Positions 23,359 through 36,942 of a stretch of 64,000 bases of DNA are shown piece after piece. The notes below the pieces were generated by a model. It did not search any database. It saw only the letters and a program-made list of their open reading frames with translations, and had not been told where the DNA came from. The stretch lies in contig WPIO01000004.1 in the NCBI GenBank assembly GCA_009760855.2, positions 10,287,501 to 10,351,500 on the forward strand, read 5' to 3'. Position 1 is the stretch's first letter. Every line of letters starts with the position of its first letter. A program made the position numbers and the translations under genes. The stretch is from Cristatella mucedo. Its lineage: Eukaryota > Bryozoa > Phylactolaemata > Cristatellidae.

Positions 23359-23432
<74 letters not shown>

Positions 23433-26400
23433 CCCCCAGTTATCTTTATCTGTAGATTTACTTATATATATGTATCTGTCTTTCTGTCTAGGTTTCTCTC
23501 TGTCTATCTATATAATATATCTTCGTGACCAGCAATGCCTCTGCTGCTGTTGAGCTCCCTGGTTCGAACTTTGCTTAGACTACTATAATTATGTTTTGCA
23601 ATGCTGTCAAGGAAGATCAAAAGAAGTTAAAGAAGTCACCAAGCCCAGCAGTTATTCATCAATTGAACCATAGCTTGACTTTAAAAATCTTATAAGTTCA
23701 GTCGCATGCCAACATTTCCTTGAAGGTGCCACTGGTGCTCCACATCGAATGATGTCTATAAACCAATGTTATCACTGTGGCCTACCCCGTGACTTTGCGC
23801 CTTTATTTCTAGCCAGCTTGCCTGCTGCTTCATCACCGCTTTCAGATCTTCTTTTGATGAGAACATCTCTTTCACTTGTTCATCATGCCTTATCCGTATT
23901 CAGTCTTTTCGGTCCGAAAAGTCCAAGGTTGTGAGTCGTTGCAATGCCGTCGCAGCCGAAAGCTGCTCGCCGTGGCAGCGCTTTGCAGAGGCTTCCTGTC
24001 ACGTAGCCGCTTGGCTGCTCGGCATGACTCCTCTGCTTGTTGAGGGACCGTTTGTCGCCTCTCGAGGGATGGTACCCCGAGATCCAAAAAACGTTACCCA
24101 TGTCGCTGTCGGCTCCGCCAGATCCTGAGGATCCGGCACGCGCCAAGGAGCTGATGAAGCCGGTTGACGTACGCGAGGACATGAAACAGATGGAGGCTCG
24201 GGCGCGTGTCAGCCAGATCCTCAACAGCCAGGCTTTTCGCGAGCAGCTCGAAGAGATCATCGAGACGCAGGTCAGTGCCGCGAAGCAGCCGTCACTGCCT
24301 TGTGCAGCCAGCGCTCGGTGCCGAAGCCTGGCCAGTACGAGGCTTGCCGTGCATGTGGCGCCCGTGCCTTGTGCGCATTTGTGCATCCATGTGTGTGTTG
24401 TGCGAATGTATATGTATCTAATGTAGTGTGATCCACTATGTGTGCATTGGCGGCAGCTTAGAAGCACGTGGGCCGTCTCTCTCTCTCGTATCTGTGTCTT
24501 TCCATGTATCCGTGCATGTTTCTTGGTGGTTCCACGGTCTGAGGGGGCCAGCAGTGTTCGAGCTGATGCGCTGGGAGCATTCTTGACTGTAGGCACTCGT
24601 AGTTTAACTAGATCAGAGTCGACTGAAATGTGCAAATGCTACTTTAACTGGAAAGCATCTAACCCTCAGGCATTGGTTGGGGGGGGTTATAATCTTTTTT
24701 CAGTCATTGTCAGAAAAGTCTGAGCCGTGATGGCACACTAGGTAAGGCGGTTGCTTTTCACGACGGAGATCCTGAGGTCGTGGGTTCGAATCCTGCGGTC
24801 GGCGATCATTTATTGCTGCTGCAAGTGGTGGTGATAGCCGTAGAGGCTCTTCTGTCGCCGTATTAAAGAGGCTGTTAAATCAGCTAGCATTTATTTATTA
24901 TTATTTAAAGTGTTGGCTTACCAGCTGGCCTCGCAGTCATCCATCTAGGCTGAGAAGTTGCTGGTGATATCAGTGCATACATAAGGCCGTGTCGAAGCTG
25001 AGGGTGGATGCAAATGCACATCAGCTTGCTCTGGCACTCAGCCAGGCTTCGGTTTTCGGCACACTGCCTGTCATCGGTTGAACCCACTACTAATCAGAAC
25101 CGTGGACTATTATGTAAACTTACCCCAAGCACTTGAACCAATCGACCGAGACTGTGTTTGTTTTATGTACAAACAAGCTGCTGCTGGCTGAACTTGTGCA
25201 CTGGACTGCCTGCCGATATTGCTCGCCCCACCCCAGCAGCAGCTGCCGGCAGCCAGCTCGGTGCATTAGCTGTGCTAGCCTTCGTGGTCACTGCTGCTTG
25301 TCAAAGGGCTGCAGCTTGTTTGGTTTTTACCGTTGTCCCTCCAGCTCATGCTGCTGCAGATCTCCCCAACCAACCAGCCTGCGAGTGCAGTGGTGTGCTG
25401 CTTGTGTTGTCCACGTGGCTGTGCATTTTGCAGACTGACCCCGTGACCTTGCTAATGGATGTAAGTCATTTAGCAAAACTAACTGGTGGTGGCAGCCAGC
25501 AGCTGCTGCAGCTGCCTGTGGTAGCTGCAGCAGCAGCTGCTGCTGCAGCCGCTGGTGCCCTGTCGGTCTAACTGTCTGTCCTTCAGCTCCATCGTTCGCC
25601 CGAAGTTGCTGCAGGCTTCGGTGCTCACCGCTTGCCCACCGCTGCCTGCTTGCGGCGGGCAGGCATGCATGCGTGCGCTTACATCGCCTCGAGCTGCGCT
25701 GCCTGCTCGCGCTCCTCGCCTGCGAAGCCGTTGAATGCAGCAGCGGCACTCGCGGCCGGAGTGTGCGCTCTGCGCAGGCTCTGTCGCAGCCACTGCCGCA
25801 CTGGCTAGCCTGGCTCGAAGTGCTCTCTCGATTACGGGCCAGAGGGGGGGGGTGAGTGCCGGTCCACTGCCATCTGCGGCCCGTTTGTCAGGGGGCAGGG
25901 CTCGCGAGGCATGGCCTGCTTGGCTGGCTGCTAAGAGCTATAGCGCTGGGTGAGCAGCTCTACTTCAGAGATGGGCCGCAAACTGGCGTCTGGGCCCGGC
26001 CGGATGTCCAATGCCGTCTCGGCCTGTGCGCCCCGGCCGGCTATGCCGGTGGCAGTGCCTGCTTCCTCACCTTGTACTTTGTAGCCCCTATTGGCTGGCA
26101 GTCGGGTTGCGGTAGTAGGTACGCTAGTACCTGCACGCTCGCCTGCTCGAGGCAACCCCCGTGGCAGCATGGCTGCAGCTATGGGCGCCGCACTGCACTT
26201 GCATGGCTTTGCAGTTCGCTTGCATGTTGGCCAGCTTCGTCGCTGTGGTTGTCCGTGTCATCGTGTTGCCAGGCTTCACCAGCTGGGTCGCTCGTGCGCT
26301 GCGGGCGGAGGGGGGCAACCCGGGCAACGAGAGGCCAGCTGCTGCAGCGGCTGGGCCGTTTTCCGATTGGGCTGCATTGGGAGGCACCTGCCTGTCGTGC

Positions 26401-29400
26401 GCAGCCATCGACCTCTGCTGAATCGACCGATCTCTGCCTCCGTCTCTCGTGCAGCTCAAGTCGGGACCGCACCACGGCAGCTGGGTGGTGCCGCAGCAGC
26501 TGTTCCAGCTCGTGCTGCCGGCAGCAAGCCCGTCGACCAACAGCCTGCAGAGCACCCTCATGGCGGGTAAAATGGCCGACACTGCTCCAGTGGCAACTGC
26601 GGCGCGCTGCCACAGCTCGTCCTCGTCGCAACCCGCCGTCCGCAAAGCCCTACCGGCTGCACCACCTACTTGTGCTCGCAGCCGGCCATGATAGTACGCC
26701 TTGCATAGGCGGATGGCTGAGCTGTCACTCGCCTGCATGTCACTCGCCCCGTAGGACGAGGACCCATCACTCCTGTGACAGACGTTCGTGGCGTCAATTC
26801 GGCGCTGTACACGAAAGGCGAGCGCTCGCTTCGATGCAAGGTCGCCTCTGTGTGTCGCCTCCTGGATCTCTTCGGCTGGGTTCACGGAATGCAGGGCAGT
26901 GTGACGGTAAGCGTGCGAGGCGCTGCTGCTGCTTGGTGCCGGCCGACGGTCTCACCAATGGCTCCCCCTTTGCTGTGGGCAGCCTAGCAGTCTCGCCGTG
27001 TCACTTTGGCAACAGTGTGCATTGGCAACAGTGGCGGCAAGCTGTTGGACGAAGCGGCAAAGTCTAGAGCTGCCTTTTGACTGGGATCGGTAGGAGCTCG
27101 TGTCACGTGTCATGCAAGTCCACCTTCTTAGCGGCCGGCCAGCGTGTGAGCCAGCCACGTCCGCTAGCCGCTTCCGAGGCGGCTGCAGCGCCGGCGCACT
27201 CCGCAGTGCGTGCACTTCTCTTCTCGAATGTCTAGGCAAGGGCGAGCGAGGTTCATTTCCTGGCCAACCCTGTCGGACTCATGTACGGGGAAATGACGGC
27301 CGGCAGCCTCGTCAAGGTCGATGCTGCCGGAAGCATTGTCGACTCGGGAATAACGTGCATGGGCACACGCACGGTCAACCTGGCGCTGCACCTCGCCCTC
27401 TACGCTGCAAATCCGGATGTGGGCTGCATCATGCATTTGCTCACCTCGTCGGCTTTGGCGGTGAGTCTCGGCCCTCTGAGGGCAGCGCGCAGCTGCATGT
27501 GCCACAGCTCGAGCCCGCGTCCGAGGCTGCCGCCACCGCCGAGCAATGCGTGGCGCATGTTGAGGAGGCAGGGAGCAGACCGCTTCCAGCTCTGGCTGCA
27601 TGGAGCAGCAGGCTCGTGCTCGTGCTGCGCTGCGGCATTCTCCCTTTCCCCGTCTTCATTCCACCGTGCAATCGGCAAAGCTTCGTCCTTCAATCAGGAT
27701 TGTTAGGAGGGTGCAAACTCCGTTTGTCGACGGGCCGTTGGCTGTGTAGTGCGGAATCAGACCGCAGGCTCAGTCATGTTTGCTGTCGATTTGACTGTGG
27801 CTGCAGATGGTGTATGCACTCGCTTTCGCTCGTGGGTCGTAGCAAAGTTGGCTGTTGGTGGGTGCCGCGTGCAGGAGGAGGCTGTATGCAGAAGGGAATG
27901 CTGAGAAAGTGCAGGATCCTGGGACGAGGCTGGATGCTATGCTAGGTGGGTGCTGAGAGGATCCTTTGAGGATGCCGGATGCAGGAGGATGCTGGGAGAC
28001 GCTGGCAGGGAGCTGCTGTGGCTGGCTAACGTTACCGTACTGGTGAGCGGTGCGAATGGCTGTAAGTCGAGCCTGGTGCGGGCTGATCGCCGTTCTTAGT
28101 GTGGACTAAAGGATTCGGCCGATTTCGGACCGGGCTCCTGTCGGAGCGTGGTAAGTGCGTGCACGCATGACGTGTGCGAGCGAAAGACATGCATGTGCTC
28201 AGCATGTGCCGCACGTTTCTTACGCAACGACAACTACTCTCCTACTGCCGACTATGGCACATCTTTTTCAGCGGTCCTGAGCTGCTACTTCTATGCTACT
28301 CACTACCTCAACTGCTCTCCTGACTCTGCTATGCTTCCCACTTTCTCTTTGTTGCGTGAGACGAAGTCTGTTGGCTACCGAATGCGTACTGAAAGCCGCT
28401 TAGGCTGTGAGTGCGCTATACAAAACTCTCCTGCGTAACACCCACATGGTCTTTATGACTTTGTGGAGTTACAGACGGAGATACAACAACACGTTCCCGA
28501 TTTAGGATAAAAGAATCGGGGAGCAAATGGTTACAGTCGTGCAATGGTCTTTGCGATTGGTCGCATGCTTTTTAACCGAAAGATGCTTACTTGACTTGGG
28601 GCTGAATTTCTCAGAATGGCTGTAGGATGAGTGTGTACACCACAAAATGAACTGAATGGCATGCTTATGAGCGTCGACTAAATAAAGCTGAACTTGTACG
28701 GGCCCATCTTATTTGAATAATTATTTGAAGTCAGATGAGCATGAAGCTCGTCAGCATAGCACTCGATGCAGCGAACGTGTCTTGATACATCATTCATCGA
28801 CTGACTAGTTTATCAGATAGGAATCGTCAAATTGAACTGTGTCCAATTCGTACCCGAGTTTCACACTAGCGAATGTTTGGTGCTCTTGCATATGATGCTG
28901 CATCTAAACTATCAAACGGTCGGAGTCGAGTCACCGGCAGCCTTGCTGCACATAATCATTTCAGGCAGTTAATAATGTGTGGGTACTCCTAGCACACAAA
29001 TGATCAGTATTCTGCGGCCAGGTTTCAGAAAGTAGCTGGGTGGTCTACTTACTGATACAAGATGGAGGCGTAGATAATGCTAATAGTAGTATGACGCCCC
29101 AAGGTAACTAAATCTCTTTATAGGCAAATTTACAGATGCTGGAAAGGAAGCATGTCTGTCGGTTAAAAAAATCCTAGCTGATTAAACAGCCTTTTTTGTA
29201 TAGCGACAGAAGAGCCTTTTATGGCTATCACCACCGCTTGCAGTGGCGATAAAGGATCGCCCACCGCAGGAATCGAACCATCGACCTCGGGACCGAGTTA
29301 GTGAAAGCAACCGCCTTACCTAGTGTGTCGGTTAATAATAACATATACAGTGTAGGCTTGCATAAGTTCACCAAAGACTATGCACCCAGACGGAGTGGTT

Positions 29401-32400
29401 TGATTTGATGGAAGATATGCAATGGGTGGAATGTATACTGCTGCAAATATGTATAGCCAAACTTCTTCCCCATCTGTAATAATAATAATAATGCACTTGA
29501 TAAAGCGCCCTCAGAGAACTCAGTCTATTGTGTGCCTAGAGAGAGATTCAGTTCTCCGAGGGTGCCACCGCTTCACATTTTTGTGTGTGCTGGAGTTGTT
29601 TGCCTCCACGTTTCATATTAAGTGTGAAACCTGGCTGACATTCTCCTTTGCCTGCATGCCGATCCCCTTTGCACACAGTGGATGACTCTGAAGGGGTGCT
29701 GTAACTCTCTAACTGGCGACCACGCGGTTTGCCTGCTTTAACTGATACCGTCGGAGCCTCTGTAGGAAGAGACTGACCTTCATAATAATAATAATAATGC
29801 ACTTGATAAAGCACCCTCAGAGAACTCAATCTCTTTCTAGGTGCTTTACATTTGCTGCAAAGAGAAACGCGATTGAATGGTGAGTAATATCATGCTTGAT
29901 AAACAACAGGAATAACATGGTTAGGGGTGACATGTATAGGGTCAGCATGCAAGTGTGGTTAATGACAGCATGCACAGTGTCAGCACACATAAGCACATGA
30001 AGAACGAATCACAGGGACCCACTAAATGCTGTCCTAAATAGATGTGTTTTTAAGTTCTTTTTAAATGTGGTCAAGTCAGGGGATGTTGTGACACAAGTCG
30101 AGAGTGAGTTCCAGGCTTTGGGAGCATATGGGCCTTCAAAGGATTTGAGGTTTGTACGAGGTATTACACTGGCCTGTCTTTTCCAGAGTAAAGAGCAGGT
30201 GATTAGACAGCTTCGTGTAGCAGCAGAAGAGCTTTACAGCTTTCACCCTGCTTGCAGCATGCATTTCTTCGTTGATTGCTGAAGGACTCAAAAACAGACC
30301 TGGGTCGGGAAGTGCAAGTATACTACCTTTACTACCTTTGTATTTTGCCTCAAGCTCAACATGGACTGCTGACTGCCTATTCGTGATATCACTCGACCGG
30401 CAATAGGTCCCACAATCAGCAGTATTTGAGCTCAGAAACTCAACTATCAACGATCCCTGATGCTGACCATTTGACAAGTGTAATGACCAACCGATAGATG
30501 ACCTATAAGCCAAGGGTGGACGAATTTTTGCATGCCAACCCTAATGATAAATCGTCTATCAAACAATCAACTGTGTCTGCCCAAGTTGACTTGCTCAGGC
30601 TGGAACGAAGCTGATCCATCTTTCAAAAACTGCATTACCCTCCATATGCAGACAGGGTTCACTTTCTCGAAAACTGTAACTTTGCTGCTGCTAAATTCAC
30701 CAAGTACATTCTAATGGTGTGTGACTTAACAAGACCAGTTAATTCATTAGTTTTATTTGAAGCGTGGGTCTGCAAGTGCATGGTCTTGGCATGTAGATTA
30801 ATCTGAGATGCATAGCTAGCAGGTAGAAAGGAATCATGTTCTTCACTATGAAGATCCTTCATTGCACTTGCTGTGCTGGTGCCGAGCAGTTTGTTGGAGA
30901 GGTGAGTGGGTGAAGGGTGGATGGGGCAGAAGGGTGCACTACCCGGGCTCTCACCACCGACCTTGCTGGCCCCTGTGCCCAGTCATCCAGTTTGTCCCTC
31001 CTTCTAAACGATACGACTTTAGCTGCCAATGGGCAGGCTGGAGGCTTGCCAGTGAGCCGGTAGGAGCTGTTTACTTTCTGTTGCTCCTTGGTTGATATCA
31101 CCAGCAGCCGGAATGATGAATTTATTTGCTCTGCCTGGTCATAGCCTGGGAGCCTGGGCCTTGTGTTTCGGCTAGTTGCTGTCGTGTCATGATTGGGCCT
31201 CTGGCCCAAGTCAAGGGGAGGGGTACAAATGTATGTGGTCATTTTTGTTATGGTGCCATTATGTCAACTGCTGGACTGTTGATGTGTTAATGCTGTTAAA
31301 AGCCCTACCATATGGTTTTACCTGCTTGTGCAGTCACTTATCTAAGTGCTAATGATGCCTTCAGAGGACAGTGTAAATTTTTAGCCGGTGGTCACTTGCA
31401 TGGCTGTGCTTTTAGATCTCCATTTTTCCGTTTCTGCCCCCCCCCCCGAAAGTGAATTGACTAGCTTAACGGTAAATGTCGAGAAAATACTGAGAAGATT
31501 GGTCCACCTATTGAATAATTGTTTAGGGTACCTTTCAAAAAAGACTAACATGCTGTAAATGAGATTGGGAATTTTTTGACGATTTCCATTTACAAGGAAA
31601 GCATAAAAAAGGTTAAATAAACCATGTCTAACCTGGAACCAGAAGCAACATATCTACAAATAAAAAATATGCCGATCTTTGCATCCTATACGACTTGTAT
31701 CCTAACTTGGTAAAGCTTGGTATACCGAGTTACATGTTTCCAACTTGTTGAGGTACATGGGTTCGACTTTTAGATAGCTTCATTTACAGTGCAGCTTTGT
31801 GCTTTGCAAAATCTATGACTCGGTCTATACTTGACGGATCAGCAGGAAATTTCAAATTTGAATTCAGCTCTGCTTGTACACCACTGCACGAGTTCATTAC
31901 TGATTTAAGTTGGATGCATTTTGCAATACACGTCCATAATTGCAGATAGTAAAATTAAGGACGTCGGATCACACATATAGCAAAACCTATCTAACCGGCT
32001 TTTTCTTCATTCGAAAATTTAAGTCTTGCCAATCAGATCCGAAACCAAATTTATAAGAGTGAATCATTTGCTTGGCAACTCTCAGTGGTCTCACTACAGG
32101 GTATAACTTGTTTGGCCAATAAGTTTTCCCCCTTCTTCCTTGAAAAAGTTTCACATGGTTGTGGCTCCACGAAGCCATCTCCGACTGAAGCAAGGGTTGA
32201 GTCGAAACCTGTGAGTTCCCTTAAGAAATGTTCCCAAGTTTTTTTGCATGCGATATGGTTACCTTGGTCAACTCTATGAAACTGGCTGATCACCTAATCA
32301 CCAACACCCATCCCCCATCTCTGGTCTTCACAGGTAGACTAACTTAGTCCTGCCATAACCCTGGTTTTCTATGCTTATCTGGATAAAGGGGTTGTTCCAA

Positions 32401-35400
32401 AGTCTGTCAAAAAGGCCGTCTTTTAGCTAATGCTTGAAAAGCCTGGACTGGATTCAGAGGTCCTAGTAAAATCTCGCCTGGCCGCCTTTTTTTCTTTCAG
32501 TCCGAGATTCTCGAAAAGAGTGTCGCTAACCAGCCTGTTGAGCAAATTGAAAAAAAAATGAATTGTGAGACAAATTTCAACACCGGGGTGATTCGAATCT
32601 CTCTTTTCCGGTCCTGTTCAGTCCTCGTCGTGCTGTCGTGTGTCATCCAGCACAGCAGACCAGTCACCTGTGAAGTTCTCAAGGGGTTTGTTCTTTCTCG
32701 GTCATCTGCTGTTCTCCGGTTATACCGAGTCTTTGGGAAGAGAGACACAAGTCCGTGGAATTGGCTTTTACTTAAATGCTGACGATACCCACCCGTTTTT
32801 GTCATTTAAACCTTTGGAATCTGCTGCAGTGACTGATAAATTGAGAGCCTGCCTCGAAGACAGACCTCAGCTCTCTTACTTTGCACAATGTGTATACTAA
32901 ATTAAGCTGTCTTTGCATAATATCAATGAAAACTTTCAATGTATGCAGATCACAAATGTTTTGTCATCCCACGTGTTTGCCAAGACTTCTACTGAAGCAG
33001 TTTTTTACAGCTCTGCTGCTCATTTTCCATCGAGAAACGGTTGCTGGCTGGTTTCTCGCTCTAATTGAGATGCATTCTGCTAGAGAGGGATACGTGACAC
33101 ATACAAAAATTCTTAATTCGCCGTGTTCTGTGTGTACCACCAAAAACTGCCCTCAAAAAATCGCAACTGTTTCCAAACCCACCCGAAGCCGCCGCCACAA
33201 TAGTTAATTTTGCATGCGCTTGGCACCCAGCAAGTCAGCCAAGGCGGCACAGGACGCACAGTTTGCTGCATTCATTGCTTCCTCATTTTAATCCTACCTT
33301 GTGGTTGTTTTTTGCCTCGAGTTTGTAATCTCTGCAATGTTTTAGATTTGTCTTGATTCCCAGGGTGTGTAGATTGTTGGGGCCAGCACTGTGTATAGCT
33401 GCTGCTGCCGCGATGTTAGCTTGCTACCCTGCTATTCTGCTCAACAGCTGGTGTTTTTGTCTGCAGATCTCGCTTGCCAAATGTGGCCTTCTACCTATTA
33501 GCCAGGAGGCGATGGTAGTTGGCGATGCTGCCTACTTCAACAGCGATGCATTGTCATCTGGCGTTGTGGATCAAGATCTCACCCAGCTAAAGACTAAGGT
33601 AGGCAAGCTTGTTTGCTATCGGACCTTCATTTGGCTAGGCTGGCTGGTGGCCACATAGGGCCTTTTCAGTGATGAGCAACTCTAGTGACAGCAGATAGGA
33701 GTGGGCAGATCCGGTTTTGCTCGCTCAGCACTCCCGTCTGCAGCCATCGTTGCAGCTGCACAGACATAGCACGGTCATGCCTGCTTATTTCGGTGGAAAA
33801 GGTTTTGCTTTTTATTTTACTCTGTACCACCATACGACAACGATGGCGATTGCCGAGTCCCGAAATATGCTCAGCAAAATAACAGTTCAAATGCTAGCGA
33901 CTTTCGATGCTTCATCCTGGCCATCTGTAGCAAACCGTTCGTGCACAGTTAATGCAGATCGGCTTAGGTATGCCTGCACTTCGCAGGAGCATGACGATAA
34001 GCTCTTGGTCGTTCATCTGTTGTTAAGCTTTGGAGGATTGGTCGCCCATCTGTCAGTGTCTTATCCGAGGTTCCGAGGTATGGCTTGCAGACAAGATGGT
34101 TGCTTGCAGCACACCTCTGAAAGGTGGCAGTCTCTGTACTCGTTGGCTGAGCATTTGGTTGGCGGCACACCTTTAAGAGAGCAGTGAGTTGGTTGGAAAG
34201 TAGTTGGATGGGGGGCTTACCCCTACCTTGTCCGGGTATCAGACGTGATGTCGCACGAGCTTCGTTGCCTGGGTAGCTGACTTATTCGGCCGATTCTCGT
34301 GCCAAGCAGATCGCATCTGCTGCTTCTCAGCTGCTGGAATACCAATTGCCGGTGGATCTTTGAATTAAAGTTTATGTATATAAAAAACTTAACAAGTGGC
34401 AAGAGTGTTGGACGGGGGAGGGGCTTCAGTGTGTTCAATGAGGTGCCAGCCAGTACTTGTGCGTAAGGACTTGCTGCTTGGGTTCATCAGTTCATTATTT
34501 ACGAGATCCGCTCGAAAGATTTACCTCTTCAATGTGACTTGGGGGTGGGGAAGACTCGGCGTTGCAGCGACACGAGAACGGACCGAATGGCAGAAATAGC
34601 AAAAACAGTCAAGCAAGCTCTTGCGTTCGTTTAGTTTCTACAACTTACTCGTTGTTTCTGGATTGGCCTCCTGTTCGCAAAAGGCTAGCAACATGCCCTT
34701 TTCGAACACCGGGTTCTCTTATCTGGCACATGGCGCTAGTTACCGAAGGGAAGGCCAGATGCAGAATCGGCCAGCCGATTTTATAATTATCTACTAATGT
34801 GGTGACCTAAGAGCTACAGCCGTTGGCAGCCATATCTTGTGGAGATAAATGCCATTGCTACATACCTACTTCGAAGCCTACCAGACCACTGCAAGCTCTA
34901 TGGGCATCTGAAATTCACCTGCTGTTGGCCGACGTGGGCGATTTGGTATGCACTTCTGGACGACGGTATGCCATACTCTTCTTTCTATCGAGTGCTACGA
35001 TATCACTTGGTAGTGTTAAAAGTGCTTTAAAAATGTGGCTGTTCAGCTGCATATTATTGTTGTTATGATTATTATTTGGGGTACATAATTACCCATGGAC
35101 ATGATTGTACATACCTGTAAGCACTTGATTTGTAGGTTATTTTCGTGAGAAATCATGGAATGATGGTCCTCGGCCGTACTGTTGAAGAAGCCATGCTTAT
35201 ATGCTACACAGCAATGCTAGCCTGCGACACGCAGGTAATCGTATGCTAGTACCAGAGCTCCGCCTGTCTCTTTTTCGACGTCATGTGTCTTGTGCATACT
35301 GTGGCTCGATACACAAGAGTTGGTTTTTACTTTCATAACAATAATAATAGTAATGCTAGCAATAATTATTAGACATTTATTTTTAAGCTGTCGAAGAGAA

Positions 35401-36105
35401 CTGATTCTCTTTCTAGTCACTTTACCTGTGTTGAAAACGAAGCACCAAGTTGATTTCGTAGCGCTTTCACTGATGTCCAGGTCCCAGTGAGAGAGCCCCA
35501 GTGTGGTCTGTCTTTTTATATGCTCTCCTCCTTTTCTGTTAATGCCTTGCCGGTGAGTCGGGAGGTTTCGCATGGTCAACGCTGCACAACCGTCTGTGCT
35601 CTTCTCACGTTTAAACCTTGCACTGGCAGTGCAGAGCGGCTGGACTTTTTTTGTTTCTCGCTAGCGGCCTTTCCACGTAGCAGACGCGAGGCGATCTGTC
35701 ATGCTCACACAGCTCTGTCGTTCCGTAGGTCCGCGTCATGCCGTTGGGCATAGACAACATCATACTGCCATCAGAGAGCGCTCGCCAGCAAGCCGCATAC
35801 ATTGGAAGAATGGGTAGCGAAGGCGTGGATGCCAAAGGGATGCGTTACGCAGGCCACGTGGGCCACCAGCGGCAGGCTGGCGAGCTGGAGTTTGAGGCTT
35901 GGATGCGGCTGCTGGATAGCGCCGTAAGTGAGGCGAGCAGCCTTCCTTTTGGCTTCGGGTCAGCGTGTGTTGCACGCTTTGAACATCCTTGCCAACTACC
36001 GACGAGTGGCCTCTGGTTCTGGGTTGATGCGATGTCTCGTTGCCGGTCTCTCCTTTCTCTCTCGTTCTCTCACTTGTTATCTCTTTTTCTTGTGTCTGTT
36101 GTGAT

Positions 36106-36138
<33 letters not shown>

Positions 36139-36503
36139 GAGAGAGAGCAAGAGAGAGAGAGAGAGCGAGAGAGAGAGGGGGAGCTGCTCTCGGCCACCTG
36201 CTGCATGCTCGGCACTTGCCTGGCGCTTAGGGATATCGAACGGGATACGTCTACCAACGGATCACGCTTCAAAATGATAAGGCAATGACCGCCAGGAGCG
36301 AGGAAGAAAGCCTGGCAGCCACGCTGGCCTTGAAGTACTACGAGGACGCAGACAAACAAAGGTGAGTGAGTGCGCAAGCACAATCGCGGCGGACTGCTCG
36401 TTTTCCCTCGCATGCTCTGCCGAACTCCATTTTGCTTCTGCTGCTGAGTCTTTTTATTCGAGATCCTCCCGTGTCTCCGAGGTGCATGAATGCATTCATG
36501 CCT

Positions 36504-36559
<56 letters not shown>

Positions 36560-36891
36560 TGCATGCTAGCACGCTTGTGTGTGTTTTTGTACATACATGT
36601 GCTGATCGTCGCCTTAGAAGGGTGTGCTCTCTGGCTAGATGTGATTATGTCTGTCTAACATATCTGATACTTGCATGCTCGGCTGAGATAGTGAGCTGCC
36701 GAAGGGTGCTAGGGGAGTATATGTTTGTGGCTCTAAAAGCTGCGTCTTTTAAATGGCGAGCTTTCGGAGTCGAGACACCCGTGAACTTGTCTAGGGTGCT
36801 AACTAGTATGGAACCAGCCATGATTACACTGAACAACAGTTCAGAGTCGAGACTAGTCTCGTTGTCAGACTATGGCTGATAAATTTGCTCC

Positions 36892-36942
<51 letters not shown>

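Larger units (their letters stand above)
27461..33466. other. Adducin intron 5, about 6 kb, repeat-rich
   Basis: It holds a LINE B copy, a SINE and several LINE A tails (listed separately). The 30,330-33,350 part is more AT-rich and has no recognised element beyond a short C run at 31,438. Confidence 0.7.

Noticed and set aside
24100-24102. ATG as adducin start (MSLSAPPDPED...)
   Set aside because: It lies before the exon 2 acceptor. Exon 1 at 21,063 has a better Kozak context and completes the conserved leader in phase.
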